DNA of 64,000 nt from Homalodisca vitripennis. Lineage: Eukaryota > Arthropoda > Insecta > Hemiptera > Cicadellidae. Both the position numbers and the translations under genes were made by a program. The notes beneath the pieces are model-generated. The model had not been told where the DNA came from, searched no databases, and saw only the letters and a program-made list of their open reading frames with translations. Below, in pieces: positions 12,390 through 23,484 of this stretch. How positions within the stretch are numbered: the first letter of the stretch is position 1; every line of letters begins with the position of its first letter. Location of the stretch: assembly GCF_021130785.1 (NCBI RefSeq), contig NW_025776199.1, positions 101,001 to 165,000 of the forward strand, read 5' to 3'.

Positions 12390-12790
12390 CCCAAGCTGTG
12401 ATCAACTATGTAGTGTAACTTAGCAGCTCGTATATTGCTTCATTATTAAATCTTAAATTTACAGTGTTTAAAGCATGGTTCATGGTACTACAGAAACTTG
12501 TACTCGGTATAGATCAAATAGATGCATTTTAAATGATGGTCCATGACAATCTATGGGCCTCGGCTTCGAGCTATCGTAACTTTTATAAATTGATGTTATG
12601 GATAATTTAAAGCGTATCCTGGCAAGGAAATAATTAAAGAGTAAATAAATTTGTAAATATGCATCTCACACCTGGGCCAACCAAGTGGAATGGCGTCTGG
12701 CGGCGCACCCACTTCAAACAGATTGTTTTCGTGAATGTTGTAGAGATCATGAAGTGTTTTCAAGAATGATTATGAAAAAAATAATTTAAA
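12390..12790. repeat. Diverged repeat module F, copy 1
   Basis: Resembles 25,310-25,720 in the same order. Shared strings are 'tagtgtaacttagcagctcgtatattgcttcattatta' versus 'gaagtgtagcttagttggaatatatcgtttcattatta', then 'cttaaatttacagtgtt', then the minus-strand exon-like piece ending at CTCACACCTGGGCCAA versus CTCATACCTTGGCCAA. It is another part of the tandemly duplicated neighbourhood. Confidence 0.55.
12672..12762 (-). pseudogene. Short-chain dehydrogenase-like exon fragment (minus strand), copy 1
   Basis: On the minus strand this piece reads LYNIHENNLFEVG, then a PPDAIPLGWPR tail, and ends at CAG followed by GTGTGAG, a splice donor. The paralogous piece at 25,542-25,636 ends the same way before GTATGAG. 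The layout recalls the C-terminal 'TN(I/V)H...GM....Y..F.....(K/R)' region of insect short-chain dehydrogenases (SDR), where an intron often follows. A second SDR-like piece (TGGNNGSG) lies just upstream at 12,863-12,920. The two copies need different frames for best agreement, so both look decayed. Family assignment is inference from short stretches. Confidence 0.35.
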
Positions 12791-12862
12791 TATTTATTAT
12801 TACTAAATAATACATTTTTGTGTTTTGTATTTTGTGTGTTTGTGTGTTATTTTATAACTCAC

Positions 12863-12920
12863 CTGAACCATTATTGCCACCAGTAATAGATACCTGCTTC
12901 TCTACAAAGTTTTTAAAATT
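12863..12920 (-). pseudogene. SDR N-terminal-like exon fragment (minus strand)
   Basis: Minus-strand translation gives NFVEKQVSITGGNNGSG, followed directly by a canonical donor (GTGAGTTATAAA). This strongly resembles the SDR cofactor-binding start 'F.(D/G)K.V.(I/V)TG(A/G)..GIG', with Ile replaced by Ser in the last glycine motif. A stop codon lies immediately upstream and no initiator ATG is visible. The middle exons expected between this and 12,672-12,762 are missing, consistent with a pseudogene. No equivalent is seen beside the 25.5-kb copy. Confidence 0.4.
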
Positions 12921-12929
12921 TCAATCGAA

Positions 12930-14210
12930 AGACACGAAATTATTATTGGACAGGTACATTAAGTGTTTCTAGAGTCTCAACTGAGTTTAAACGTGGCCGG
13001 AAACAGTTAATAGACTGTTCAGTTTTTAATTAATAGCCAGCGTAAACCTAAACTATTCTCTAACGTAGAATTCACAGTGATACAAGAGAACAGTAACGCT
13101 GTTTCGAGATCTGAAACGTGATCTCTTCCTCCGGATACCTTAAGACACAAACATGTACTATCTAAGTGAAAATAAACCAATCACACAATACGCAAAGTCA
13201 GGAATCACAAAATCCATGTTGGGTATCTACTCTGTGCATACTATGTCTAAAACAATAACTTAATAGAAGCAAAACACTATTTAAAACCGAATAAAGAAAT
13301 ACAGGTCCAAATAGTTCCTCACTGAACGACCAACCACTCAAAACTGACCAGAGGCCAATAGTAAATTGGGATTGTTATGTCAACAAAATATGAAACAGTA
13401 ATAGGGTTTTGTTATGGATTTATACTAGAAGAAATACCCAAAAACACACAGTGATAATAAGTTACTTGGAAATTTGTAATCTGTTTGAAACTTTTTTCTT
13501 GTTAGATAATCTTTCATAATTGCCAGCTAAATCGGGCTAACAAAACACATTTTCTCGGTCATTTATTAGAAATCTAATAAATGTTATTGACTTCGATATC
13601 GAAGAGAAAAAGTTTTCGCAGAGCATAATAAGAAGCAACAAAATGTTAAGCCAAACATTAAAGAAATCATTCTGCACACGCAGTTATAAGATATATTGTC
13701 CCTTGATAATACTTAGATATGATGGATGGCCTAAACATGATCATGTTTTAGACTCTTGTGTGAGATCTACACTTCTTAGTATACATCATAACATTTCTTT
13801 ACCAATATTTTGTTATTTAGCATTTTCAAGCTTACTGAGAATTTGATTATTTCTTAACATTTAATATTCAATAAGTTTAAAATATGTTTTTCAGTGTAAT
13901 TTTTAATGTTATTTACAGTTTAAAAGTTGGTGTCTGCATTGCTTTTTATAGGAAGTAGTTTAATATTATATGATTTTTTCTTTCATTAAGAATATAGATC
14001 TATTACTTAATTGATAAATAATCACTAAGATTAAAATTAACTGTGCTTATGTTAGTAATCTTGTTCTTATTCGCTTTCTAAATTAAATAATATAATTTCA
14101 AATAAAGTGTTTTTAAAGCATTATTAATTCAATGGTATTATTTGAAACTACTTTATCGACGATAATTTTAGTTTTTATTGAGATTCTATTAAAGTATTTT
14201 TCCACGGAGA
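12930..14210. other. AT-rich stretch, nothing recognised
   Basis: A small + frame at 13,643-13,846 has no recognisable domain. No repeats shared with the rest of the window were noticed. Confidence 0.45.
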
Positions 14211-14217
14211 AGGTTTA

Positions 14218-14597
14218 TAAGCTATGCCCATTGATGTAACTCACCACCAAGCGGTGCTGAAAAAGATAAAAGGTTTCACAGCGCCGCCACACTATAAACT
14301 GCAATTACGAGACAGTTACGTATATTACATAGCCAAACAGTATTTGAAGGCGCTAAGTTATGATGTATATTTGTCTTGAAGATAAGTTTCTGGTTGAACT
14401 TAAACCTTGAGTGTTAGACCACTTTATAATTAAACACATGTACGTGTATACGATGGCTATAAACATATACAGATTTTCTTGATCGTGGCAACAAAGCAAA
14501 CTCTACATCGGCGTTGGAAATATAATTTACTTGAGCCAAAATGCGCATAAACGGGTAATGCTTACGAAAAGCGTGCGAAGCCGCGGGAAACAGCTAG

Positions 14598-14598
<1 letters not shown>
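14218..14598 (+). mobile_element. Transposable-element 3' end, Helitron-like or RTE-like
   Basis: A GC-richer segment ends in GCGTGCGAAGCCGCGGG, then AAACAGCTAG, and runs directly into a (TA)n tract. Insect Helitron-like elements often end in CTAG followed by a T target base, and very similar 'GCGAAGCCG..GG..CTAGT' termini are frequent in insects. The adjoining microsatellite would also fit an RTE-type LINE tail. The 5' limit (about 14,218) is a composition change only, and no coding sequence is seen. Confidence 0.4.
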
Positions 14599-14654
<56 letters not shown>

Positions 14655-14712
14655 CATATATACAATATATATGTACATGTATATAAATATATATATATAT
14701 ATATAATATATT
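14599..14712. repeat. (TA)n microsatellite, interrupted
   Basis: Pure TA repeat to about 14,651, then imperfect TA/CATA/TGTA sequence to 14,712. Directly abuts the CTAG element end. Confidence 0.9.
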
Positions 14713-14732
14713 TATATGAGAGTGTTTTCCCC

Positions 14733-14749
14733 GAGGCAGCTCTTGCCTC
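14733..14749. repeat. Small hairpin
   Basis: GAGGCA and TGCCTC are separated by GCTCT. It stands out as GC-rich in an AT-rich context; no function assigned. Confidence 0.35.
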
Positions 14750-15029
14750 AGGATTTTAATGATAATCTTATGTTTTCAAAAAGATATCTTAATATAAGGA
14801 AGATTAAATTACAATAAAAGCTGTTTTGCAAAAAATCTCGATCAAATCTTGGACTAAATTATTTCCTGGTATTTAATACATATACAGATTTCTATGGCTT
14901 TAAGCAATGTATCAATTTGATTTTTAAAGTTTCCACACAAACAGATTTTGTTATGTCACCTTTATCCATTGTATTAAGTTTAACTTTATTGGTTTTTTAA
15001 TAGGTCAGTGAGATGTTTAGCAGTGGTAT

Positions 15030-15655
15030 TATTGTTTTATACCAGGTAAGCGTAGAATTCTTATCTTATTATTAAGATCCTAATGGAACATAAATATTTA
15101 ACTATAATAATAATGACATATCTTAAGATGTAGTACAGTATTTGTAACTCTACAATCCAAAAACATCAATCCAAGTAGTTTCTTTATTTATATGATTTAA
15201 ATTAATACCCAGATTCGAATGTTTTCTAAACAGACTCGTATTATAAAATTACTATTTTCTAGCCTCAGTCTATTCGGACAGTAATAATTATTAAAACATT
15301 ACGCAATCTGAAAATCCAAAAACGCTGTTATAAGGTATTTAAATTGTAAAGTTCACTACGTCAGGCTGAGAATTTACGACTCTACATTAATCTCTTTTCG
15401 TGTAGATGCACATTGCCTACGGTAAATAGTAGCACATGTAACATAAACTTACATACCTCAACTATCCAACCTAATAAGGGAGGGGAGTATTGCATGTTAG
15501 AAGGTTGACGACATGCCCTAGTACCACGTAATGCTCTAACCTGGGTGCGCTTAACAGTGTCATTGTAGCCATTGCTGTTGCTTCTAGCAACAGTGATGAA
15601 TGCACGGCAACATTTTTAAAGTAACGTTTTAATGGATCTCATAGATTTCGTCATA
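15030..15655 (+). repeat. Repeat module E, copy 1 (diverged)
   Basis: The conserved core starts with CCTAATAAGGGAGGGGAGTA at 15,470 and runs to about 15,640. Compared with the copies at 35.5, 50.3 and 58.5 kb it has lost the 'cccaaggactgg' part and carries a TGA in the short + frame starting at its ATG. Upstream homology ('aaaaacgctgttataaggtatttaaattgtaaag' at about 15,320) matches the other copies. The hairpin found in the other copies is not recognisable here. Role unknown. Confidence 0.7.
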
Positions 15656-15959
15656 ATATATTTTCTTTGAAACTTTTTTTATTTCCACGAATCATAAAGT
15701 GTTACGAGCGTAACATACCAACTAGTAAAAAGGATAAACTAAGTGATAAAATTGCCGAGCAAGCATTTTGCACCATAAACAAGATGGTACAATGGCTGAA
15801 TTGAATTACAGAAGGCTCATTTCGCATTTTAAAAGCGTTTCGGCTAATTGAATTGGTTGAACCCCTTCTTAAAACCCCAATACTGGAGAAGCACCGGAAT
15901 ACTACTTCTCCTGTTTTATAACAATAGAGATGAAGCAAGCTTGCTTTAGATTTAACATA

Positions 15960-17455
15960 TCTACAATTTTTGCCACTATCATCATTCTGTAATCGTGTAC
16001 TATTATTGGCACACGAGGAGTTCTTACACAGTTTCTGTCTCAGTTATCGGCTGATTTGATAGATTATAGTTACACGAGATAATAGAGTTATATGGATCAT
16101 GATAACTAGCACAGGCAATTTAAGAGGGTGTGATGAACCTATTACGCCTGCACGAGTAGGGTGAATAGAACAAAGTCGGAGCATCTGCATACCAGTGTCC
16201 TCTAAATTCTTACTTTACTTTCTTCTATTTACTTTGTTTAATTATTTTCTTCTATATTAAAGAAATTGTATAGAAATATATATAGCAACAATAAACACTC
16301 ATTCATGACCATTCATCATAGGTAAGCCCAATACACAAAAAACTATTATTTTTGATTTTGTATCGCTAAATTTGGTTGACTTAAAAAAGCGAAATAATTA
16401 TTGGAAATATTATTCCTTCTTAATTATAATAAACATATTTCAAATTATACTAAAGAGTTTTATAGTGGAATGTGTAACACTGATAGGCACAATAGATAAC
16501 GTACTGATAATCTGTGGCTGCTATGACAGATGTCTCTAGGATATATTGAGTCTAGCTCCTAATATCACCTGCAGGTAATTTGCAGAGAGTATTCAACTGA
16601 ATCTCTGTCACTTATGAATTGATTATGAATTCCTGACAATCTTACTAGGGATTGAATAGTGCATCACAAAATTGCAAAGCATTTTACTTGCAATTAGATG
16701 TTCTTTCCTATAGTAAACTGTGATGATAGAATTGGGTTGTTATGTGATATACGTCGTTTAGTTTCTCCCATTTTACTTTCTTGTAGTGTGGGTTTTTTTT
16801 TTCTTTTTATACATATTCTCATTCACACTCTAAATAACGATGTTTATGATTGTCTGACATGAATTTTTGTTTAATTTTGCTCAAAATGAAACACGTTTTA
16901 TTCATTACTTATATTAACCGTGCATGAAGTTTACAACCGTGAATGAAGTTTATGAGTCAGTCCTTAGATTTTAATGGTGGGACCTTTCTCTTGTTAAAGT
17001 AATTACACACATTATTCTCACGTAAAAACGCCATTGCTTTTTTAACACAGCTACACGCTAATCAATCTAAAAAGTTCGAAAATGAGATAAGCTGTGCCGA
17101 TTTATAACTTGAATCCTGGTCTGTCTTGACTTATGAGGCTAATGAATACTCTAATGATAACGTGGATTAATTATTTATTAAACACGAAATATTTTTCATT
17201 TATGATTGCATGTTATCAGTTTGATCGTTAATATACGTTGGGAATTTGAGAAATTATTATTATTATTACTGTCGTTCTAATGTTTATCGGATTGTAATTT
17301 AATTTATTTGTTATATAAATCAATAGTTAAACCGTGTTATTATTTTTAGACCAATCTAATGATAGTTTTTGGAACTCGTGCTAATTTAATTCCAATAAAC
17401 ATAACATTACACATACACAACAAGGGCTACAGTCAAGGAAACAACATATTTTGAT
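15960..17455. other. AT-rich stretch, nothing recognised
   Basis: No supported gene or repeat; low-complexity T-rich runs near 16,790-16,810. Confidence 0.45.
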
Positions 17456-17458
17456 TTA

Positions 17459-17900
17459 CCTTTTGGAGAGGTAGCAAGCGGACCACACCCAGCAGGGATC
17501 ACTTCCGGCTGGTTTATATCTTCCAGTTGATCCCACCACTGGCCACAGCAAAAATCGATGTGTCACTTAAATCTGGGCAACCTTATAAATGTCCAAGAAC
17601 GTCACATCGCTAACCGCAAATGTCGAGATTCTGGGGTTCATGGGCAATTCGATGTCTGGTCTACTGTGGGAGATGACTGTTGGAGTTGGAGGGGTTTGTT
17701 CCCTATCCTCAGAGGTTCTTGTTAGCCTCAACAAGGGTGTGCCACTCCCTACATACTTTGACTGGAGAGGCTGGTTTAAAGCCGGCCTTCCCTTCTTCCG
17801 GGGAGATGTAGTGCCCTAATTCTTTCTCATGGATCTCGATTCTTCGTCACGCATTTATTAGCTTCTTGTCCTAAGAGAAAAAAAGCGGACCTTCCGGTTC
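17459..17900. other. GC-richer island, unidentified
   Basis: Composition shifts sharply to roughly balanced GC over 440 bp. The + strand holds a 76-codon open frame (17,589-17,819) with no domain I recognise. The minus strand over the same part reads YISPEEGKAGFKPASPV without a convincing start. It may be a fragment of an unidentified retroelement or a degenerate exon. No termini or target duplications were found. Confidence 0.3.
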
Positions 17901-17904
17901 TGCT

Positions 17905-18780
17905 TACGGACAACCGGATTTGAAGATTTAGTTAAAATTCCATATTTCAGTTGACGAGTGGGTTAACTTTCACTAGCTGTTGTAACCACTCACTGGGAGA
18001 CAGCAATGCACATAAGTAAACGTTATATCAAGCCTCGAAAATTTAAAAATTGGTTTCATAAATACGTAAAACAGTGTTTCACACTAGATCAATGAGACTG
18101 ATTTACATCTCCGAAATACGTTACCTCAACATTTGGATACACCGTTAATTGCGTTACTAAAAATAACAAATTAATATGTTACAAACCCGTTATTAATAAT
18201 AAAATTTGTAATGTAAACATAGTACATTACATATAATAATAACAGTTGATATAAAAATTTTCAATAGAATCTCCGTGGAACACCTGTCACAAAATAAGTA
18301 AATGGTATTGATGAAAACTTTTATATCCAGGAACGCTTGGAAATTATTAACAATATTTTCTTAAATACACTATAGTTCAAAAAAATATTTGTCTGTAATA
18401 TAACTAGATAAGCTTGCTCCGTATTTTCTTAAAATTATAACATTCTGCAGTTCCGTCAGGATAGAAATTTTGTGGTATTTTATCGATCTATTTTAAACGT
18501 AAAACTGTTAAATTTTTATTCGTTATTTTAAAACCATGCTAACGGTTTGTCCTATTCTTTGTGGGGAATTTTAAAACTATGCCTTGCCATTTCAATACTA
18601 AAATATTTAGACGTTTCGCACATACAAGAACATTTATGAAGACTGTAATTATGTACTAAATGTGTATGTTTTACATTATTTTGAAAGACAAAATATATAA
18701 TATGCTAAGTATATTAATTGAATCTGATCCCTCATCAGCAGTTAACGGTCAATAACAATGTTACTAGGGACAGTGAATGA
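17905..18780. other. AT-rich stretch, nothing recognised
   Basis: No supported feature. Confidence 0.45.
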
Positions 18781-18916
18781 TTGTGTTATTTACCAGATAT
18801 CATCAATTCTTGCATAGACCATCCGCCCAGTGTGACAAAGCTCGTCTGGGGCTGATCTCGTATCAGTGTCAAGAATATATTTGTTATTATATTGGTAAAA
18901 GTTTCGTAACACAATT

Positions 18917-18953
18917 GAAGGGCTAAGTGGAAGAAGGAGGTATGTAACATTTT
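18917..18953 (+). repeat. Left terminal inverted repeat
   Basis: Starts GAAGGGCTAAGT and runs through GGAGGTATGTAACA. Matches the reverse complement of 21,517-21,553 with two to three differences. Confidence 0.85.
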
Positions 18954-19056
18954 TTCAAGATTTGAGTTTTCATCATGGATGAAGGTGTTATGTGTTAAAC
19001 TAACATATGGCACTGACACTAGCGCTCCTAGACGCTTTGCAAAGGAAATAAACACT

Positions 19057-19340
19057 TGATGAAGGAGGTATGTTACACACTGAACCTTGAAGTATAATGG
19101 AAGAGGAATTTATGTTATAAAATTAATCCAAGCCTTGGAGGAAGAAAGAGGTATGAAACAATTTTTGGTTACATACCTCCTTCTTCCAGTATAGTACCTC
19201 TATGTCTTGGAACATAGCTCCTTCATCCATTAAAAACCTGATGAAATATTACTAAGGAAGAAAGAGGTATGAAACACTCATATGCACATACCTCCATCTT
19301 CCATTACAATGTTGAACAAGTCTGTAACATACCTCCTTCA
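19057..19340. repeat. Subterminal array of GAAGGAGGTATG motifs, both orientations
   Basis: Direct copies at about 19,057 (gatgaaggaggtatgttaca), 19,138 (ggaagaaagaggtatgaaac) and 19,255 (same). Inverted copies (tacctccttcttcca or variants) lie at about 19,168, 19,207, 19,288 and 19,325. Adjacent opposite copies make imperfect palindromes, e.g. 19,138-19,185 and 19,255-19,306. The left side holds most copies. Confidence 0.8.
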
Positions 19341-21201
19341 TGCACCCCAAGAAAACATATTGATATATCAAATGGATGATCCACAACCCCAAGAAAACGT
19401 CTCTATCCCCCAGATGGATGATCCAAACTCTTTACCTCCAGTCAGAAAGAAAAAGAAAGTAATTTCTCCTAAACTAAAAGTTTCTAGAAAGCGTCAGAGA
19501 AATCCCAATGAATGGAAAAAGCGCAAAGCTGCCATTGCTCGCCAAAAAGGCGAGGCTTATCAGTCTTACAAAGGAGAAGCTAAAGCTGAAAAATCTATTG
19601 TTATTGAAAATTTGTGTCCTGACAAATGTCGTTTAAAATGCTGCATGCGATTTACCATTGATAATAGACAGTCCATCTTCTCTTCATTTTACAAACTTGA
19701 TGTCAATGCAAAAAATGCATTATTGTTCAATTGCCTAAAAATGACTCCTACTAAGAGGAAAAGAAAAGGTGCAGATAAACACAAAGCAGCTTCATTTAAA
19801 TATGTTATTACTCTTGAATGTAAGCAAACTGTTGTTTGCAAAAATGCATTTGCTTCGCTGTTTTGTGTGTGCGCAAAAAGAAAATTGATCTTGTTCAAAA
19901 GTCCATTAAAGACGGGAACTGTGCTCCCAATCCAGACAGAAGAGGCCAGCACAATAAAATACCTAACAAGACACCTGATACAGTTAAGGAATACATTAAG
20001 CAGCATATTGAAAAGTTCCCTGCTGAAGAATCGCATTATTTACGAACATCAAACATCTATAAGAAATATCTCTCTCCACTACTTTCAGTTTCAAAGATGC
20101 ATAAACTTTATCTTGAACAGTGCTCTGAAGAAGACTTGGATGATGCTTTCCACGTTAAGGAATGTACTTACCGTAAAGTGTTTGAAACTGAATACAATCT
20201 CTCATTTGGTCACCCTAAGAGTGATACGTGTAGTACCTGTGATGCTAATTCAGAAGATGAAGAGCATGTTATTAACTATCATGCTGCATTTGATGCATTG
20301 AGATCTGATAGAGAAAAGGCTAAAAACTTGGAGAATATAGCATTTCTCACCATTGACTTGCAACAGACCATGCCGCTTCCCCGACTCAGTACATCTAAGG
20401 CGTTTTATTTGCGACAAATGTGGCTGTACAACTTTGGCCTACATATAGTAACCAAAGACGTTGACAAAGCCCTCTTCTGTACATGGACAGAATACCAAGC
20501 ATCAAGAGGCAGCAGCAGTGAGATACTAAGCTGTCTACTAACAGCTCTGGAAGTCGAAGAGTCTCTAAGAAACAAAGACCATCTGGTTATATGGTCAGAC
20601 TCTTGTTCAGGTCAAAACAAGAATTTCCTCTTAATTTGTCTTTACCAATATCTAGTACACAAGCGTCAATTTAAAACAATTGACCACAAATTCCCAGAGG
20701 TAGGTCATACATACCTAGATTCTAACAGAGATTTCGGCCGTATTGAGAAAAATTTAAGAAAACATCAGAAACATATACTCTCCTGAGGAGTACAGGGAAA
20801 TTATTGTAAAATCCAGTAGGAAGAAAAAAGTCATTGACATGACATATCATTTTAGAGATACTAATACCTTGATGACCAATATGAAAACTATACCACAGAA
20901 AAAAGATATGGGGAACATCCAAGTACATTTCAGAGACCATATAAAGTGGCTCCGCGTTGATGAGTACGGCTATTACCAGTTCAAGACTTGTTATGATGAA
21001 TTTGCTCCATTCAGAAAAGTAAACATTTTTCATTCCTTGAAAAGTGTACCTAAACTGGAAGAAGAAGTCTCTATTCGTAGGCTGTAAAGAAAAACAGGCT
21101 CGATCAAGGAAGCCAAACTTGAAAACCTGAGGGAGCAGCTCCAATTTATCCCTGAGCATCACCGGTGGTGGTACATTCAAATTCTAAATGAATTGCAATA
21201 A
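19282..21201 (+). pseudogene. Candidate DDE-type transposase (DUF7869-like family), frameshifted
   Basis: The N-terminal part (19,282 to about 19,860) is basic (KRQRNPNEWKKRKAA) with a CPDKCRLKC cysteine motif. The frame shifts near 19,860 and continues with DRRGQHNKIPNKTP, a DTCSTCD cysteine cluster and LTIDLQQTMPLPRLSTSKAF. Next come IWSDSCSGQNKN and GHTYLDSNRDFGRIEK. A second shift near 20,760 leads to YSPEEYREII and DHIKWLRVDEYGYYQFK. A TAA at 21,085-21,087 interrupts, and the frame then runs to TAA at 21,199-21,201. The set resembles a widespread animal family whose C-terminal domain I recall as DUF7869; that name is from memory. Acidic residues at 20,355 (Asp), 20,599 (Asp) and 20,730/20,745 (Asp/Glu) would suit an RNase-H-like catalytic triad. 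Two shifts and one stop make this copy inactive. The start is uncertain because several ATGs precede the conserved part. Confidence 0.75.
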
Positions 21202-21516
21202 AACTCTTAAGAACAAAGATTTTGTACACAAATTTGTAATTTTTAATAATTTTTTTATTAAATTTATCAGTAGTTTCAATTTTAATACCTCTAACATCAT
21301 TTGAAAATATCTAAGAATAATTCCATTGTTAATGGAAGAACGAGGTATGTACAAAAAAAATGTATTTTTTAAATACTAAATATAGTCAGATTAACACAGT
21401 TTTAATAGAAAAGACCTAAATACCCATAGTAGTATACTTACATCAAAGTAAATGGAATAATTTCATAAAAAAAGTAGTAAGGTAAAATCTTTGATAGCTC
21501 ATATCTTCTAAACTTG

Positions 21517-21553
21517 TTTTTGTTACATACCTCCTTCATCAACTTAGCCCTTC
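21517..21553 (-). repeat. Right terminal inverted repeat
   Basis: TGTTACATACCTCCTTCAT followed by CAACTTAGCCCTTC, then the AATT duplication. Inverted match to the left end. Confidence 0.85.
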
Positions 21554-21689
21554 AATTCTTATAAATTCCAACATTTCCTTGCCACCAAGTTTGTGATACA
21601 ACAATATTTCCAGAAAAATGTTTATTCCATAATCCTTCCTTATAACTCACAATAAACGAACTAGAGTCACACATAGTTGTTTTTAATAA

Positions 21690-22210
21690 TTACCTAGTTG
21701 GAAATGTAAATACGCTAAATCTTAACAGACAATAATTTATACCTCGTTACCATGAAAAAAACCATTTTAAAATCATAATATGTTTTAAAAAGGTTTCAAA
21801 GCAGCAGCTTGCTGATTCATTGGGCTTTTAGTTAATACGGACGAAGTTAGCAGTGTTCACGTTCACTCATCTACGTACCTGCGACCTTGACATCACGTCT
21901 GAGCCTCTATCCTCTCTGCTGCAATATTCTTCAAAAGGATAAGTCAAAATATCTCATTTTTCATTGAATACAATTCACGTAGGTGTTGTCTTGCATGTAT
22001 GGCTTTGTATGTTGTCCGAATATTGATTTTACACAATTATTCTTGTAGTTTAGATTGTAACACCTTTATTACATCATCTTATTACATGTAGAACAGCATA
22101 ACTACTATAATATAAATATTTAACTGTATATTTAGCTGTATGTAATTACTGTATGGACTCCGACCACTACGCCACACGCTTGCCAGTTCTTGTCACTTCC
22201 GCTGAGGCAG
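21690..22210 (+). other. Unit 2, conserved 5' block
   Basis: Same block as 3,160-3,620. 'cgttaccatgaaa' lies at 21,765 and 'ctgcgaccttgacatcacgtctgagcctct' at about 21,888. The candidate exon end reads TTCAAAAGGATAAGTC, so the ATG seen in the other units is replaced here and no canonical donor follows. 'ctgtatggactccgaccactacgcc' is conserved at about 22,151. This copy is less complete at the start codon than units 1, 3 and 4. Confidence 0.55.
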
Positions 22211-22329
22211 TACGGTTGATTAAATACTTTCGTATATTGAAAAAATATATTTGCACAATTGACATCTTTAAATCAAGTCATTTACGCAATTTGTTTCGAA
22301 TTTAGCACAACTCAAAATTTACATTATTA

Positions 22330-23090
22330 TTTGAATTGTTTGTTGCCAGAACTTGTCCTAAAATTTCTCATGTATGTTAATTGTTTTGAAAAATATTTCT
22401 TCTCATGTTTATTATTTTAATTGGTGTACGTCCAGGAGCCCAGGCCCAGTTGTTGTTGTTCAAGTACATAACCTCGTGCTCGAAATAGATTGGGAAGTTT
22501 ATCTTAGGAAAGAAGTTAATTATAATTTTTGCGTCTTGTGGAAGTGGTCAAAAAGGAAGGGTATGAAAAATGTTTAAAATATATGATAACACTGCTTTCT
22601 GAAATCATATTTCTGTAGCTTTAAACTTAAAAACTGACCGCAGACGAATAGATATATTTTAATCATATATAGACCTTTAAAGTTATAGCTTTCTTAAATT
22701 ATTTGTTTCTATGACAGTATCATGACTATAATTTAATTATTTGAAAGCCGGTGTTAAATATGTAAATACAGGAAGAAATATAACTAAGGATTATCGTTTG
22801 GTATTATTAACTCATCCGAACCTGTCCCATTGTATCTTCCACCAAAAGTAGCGTGATTTCTTCCAGGTCAAATAGGAAACTCAGATTTATTAGGTATTAT
22901 TGATAAGTTTTATATCAACAGGCAAAGCTCAACTTGCATTGTAACTGTACTATTTTATGCAAATAGACAGTGTAAGAAGTGCTGTACTTGATGTTTATGT
23001 TTACAAGCATTAATGATAGTAAGTTCCTATCTGGATTAAATCTACATTTACAGAATCTTACAAGCGATAACATAATCTCATGCGAAATAA
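22330..23090 (+). other. Unit 2 first-intron region shared with units 3 and 4
   Basis: 'tgtttgttgccagaacttg' (about 22,338) matches the intron segment of unit 4 (61,905 onward). 22,840-23,090 ('ccaaaagtagcgtgatttcttccaggtcaaa', 'tgtaactgtactat', 'gtttacaagcatt') matches unit 3 at 49,070-49,310. A LINE fragment present in units 1 and 4 is absent here. Confidence 0.5.
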
Positions 23091-23278
23091 AGCAGGACTC
23101 AAACTATATAAGTTAATTTTTTCAATACATTTTATATTCATCGGGTTCTTTTCAAGAAAACCTTATCCTAATTGACTTTTTTTATTATGACAAATTTAAA
23201 TTTCTCATTCTGGTACCGTGATATTTTATTAGCAAATAATTTTTATGTTCTGACTATTAAATTTGAATTATGTTTCAG

Positions 23279-23320
23279 GCTACAATTCTACTCATCCTAA
23301 ACATGAGAAGAACCAGTACC
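23279..23320 (+). other. Unit 2 exon-like block 2 (42 nt)
   Basis: Between TTTCAG and GTAAGTATTTGGG. In the ATG-phase-0 frame it is fully open: ATILLILNMRRTST, a short hydrophobic stretch that could begin a signal peptide. However, unit 2 lacks the ATG at the end of its 5' block, and block 3 stops after six codons in this frame. Confidence 0.5.
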
Positions 23321-23484
23321 GTAAGTATTTGGGACATAACAAGCGTTTAATGCCATTCTGAAACTGCTGTTTTAGTCAAACTTTCTAGGTTTTAGAATAT
23401 TCCCTTTAAAAGTATTAGTAAATAAACAGGTAAAGGATTTGTGTCATTTTTGTGATTCGAGAGTTTTGTTCTAATTATTTTCAG

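Larger units (their letters stand above)
18917..21553 (+). mobile_element. Complete 2.64-kb DNA transposon with TIRs, AATT target duplication and subterminal motif array
   Basis: The left end GAAGGGCTAAGTGGAAGAAG and right end (reverse complement GAAGGGCTAAGTTGATGAAG) form TIRs of about 33 bp running on into GGAGGTATGTAACA. Both sides are flanked by AATT (18,913-18,916 and 21,554-21,557), taken as a 4-bp target duplication. Between the left TIR and the gene lie many copies of the motif GAAGAAGGAGGTATG in both orientations (about 18,930, 19,057, 19,138, 19,170, 19,255, 19,290 and 19,325). Two more lie on the right side (about 21,333 and 21,520). This arrangement is typical of transposase binding sites. 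The single internal gene is a decayed candidate transposase. I could not assign a superfamily with confidence. Confidence 0.85.

Noticed and set aside
18786..19055. Minus-strand frame of 89 codons with donor-like end near 18,795
   Set aside because: It runs across the left end of the transposon, so most of it is transposon DNA; the remaining 18,795-18,870 patch has no recognised domain.
19689..20036. 115-codon minus frame inside the transposon
   Set aside because: Antisense shadow of the candidate transposase.
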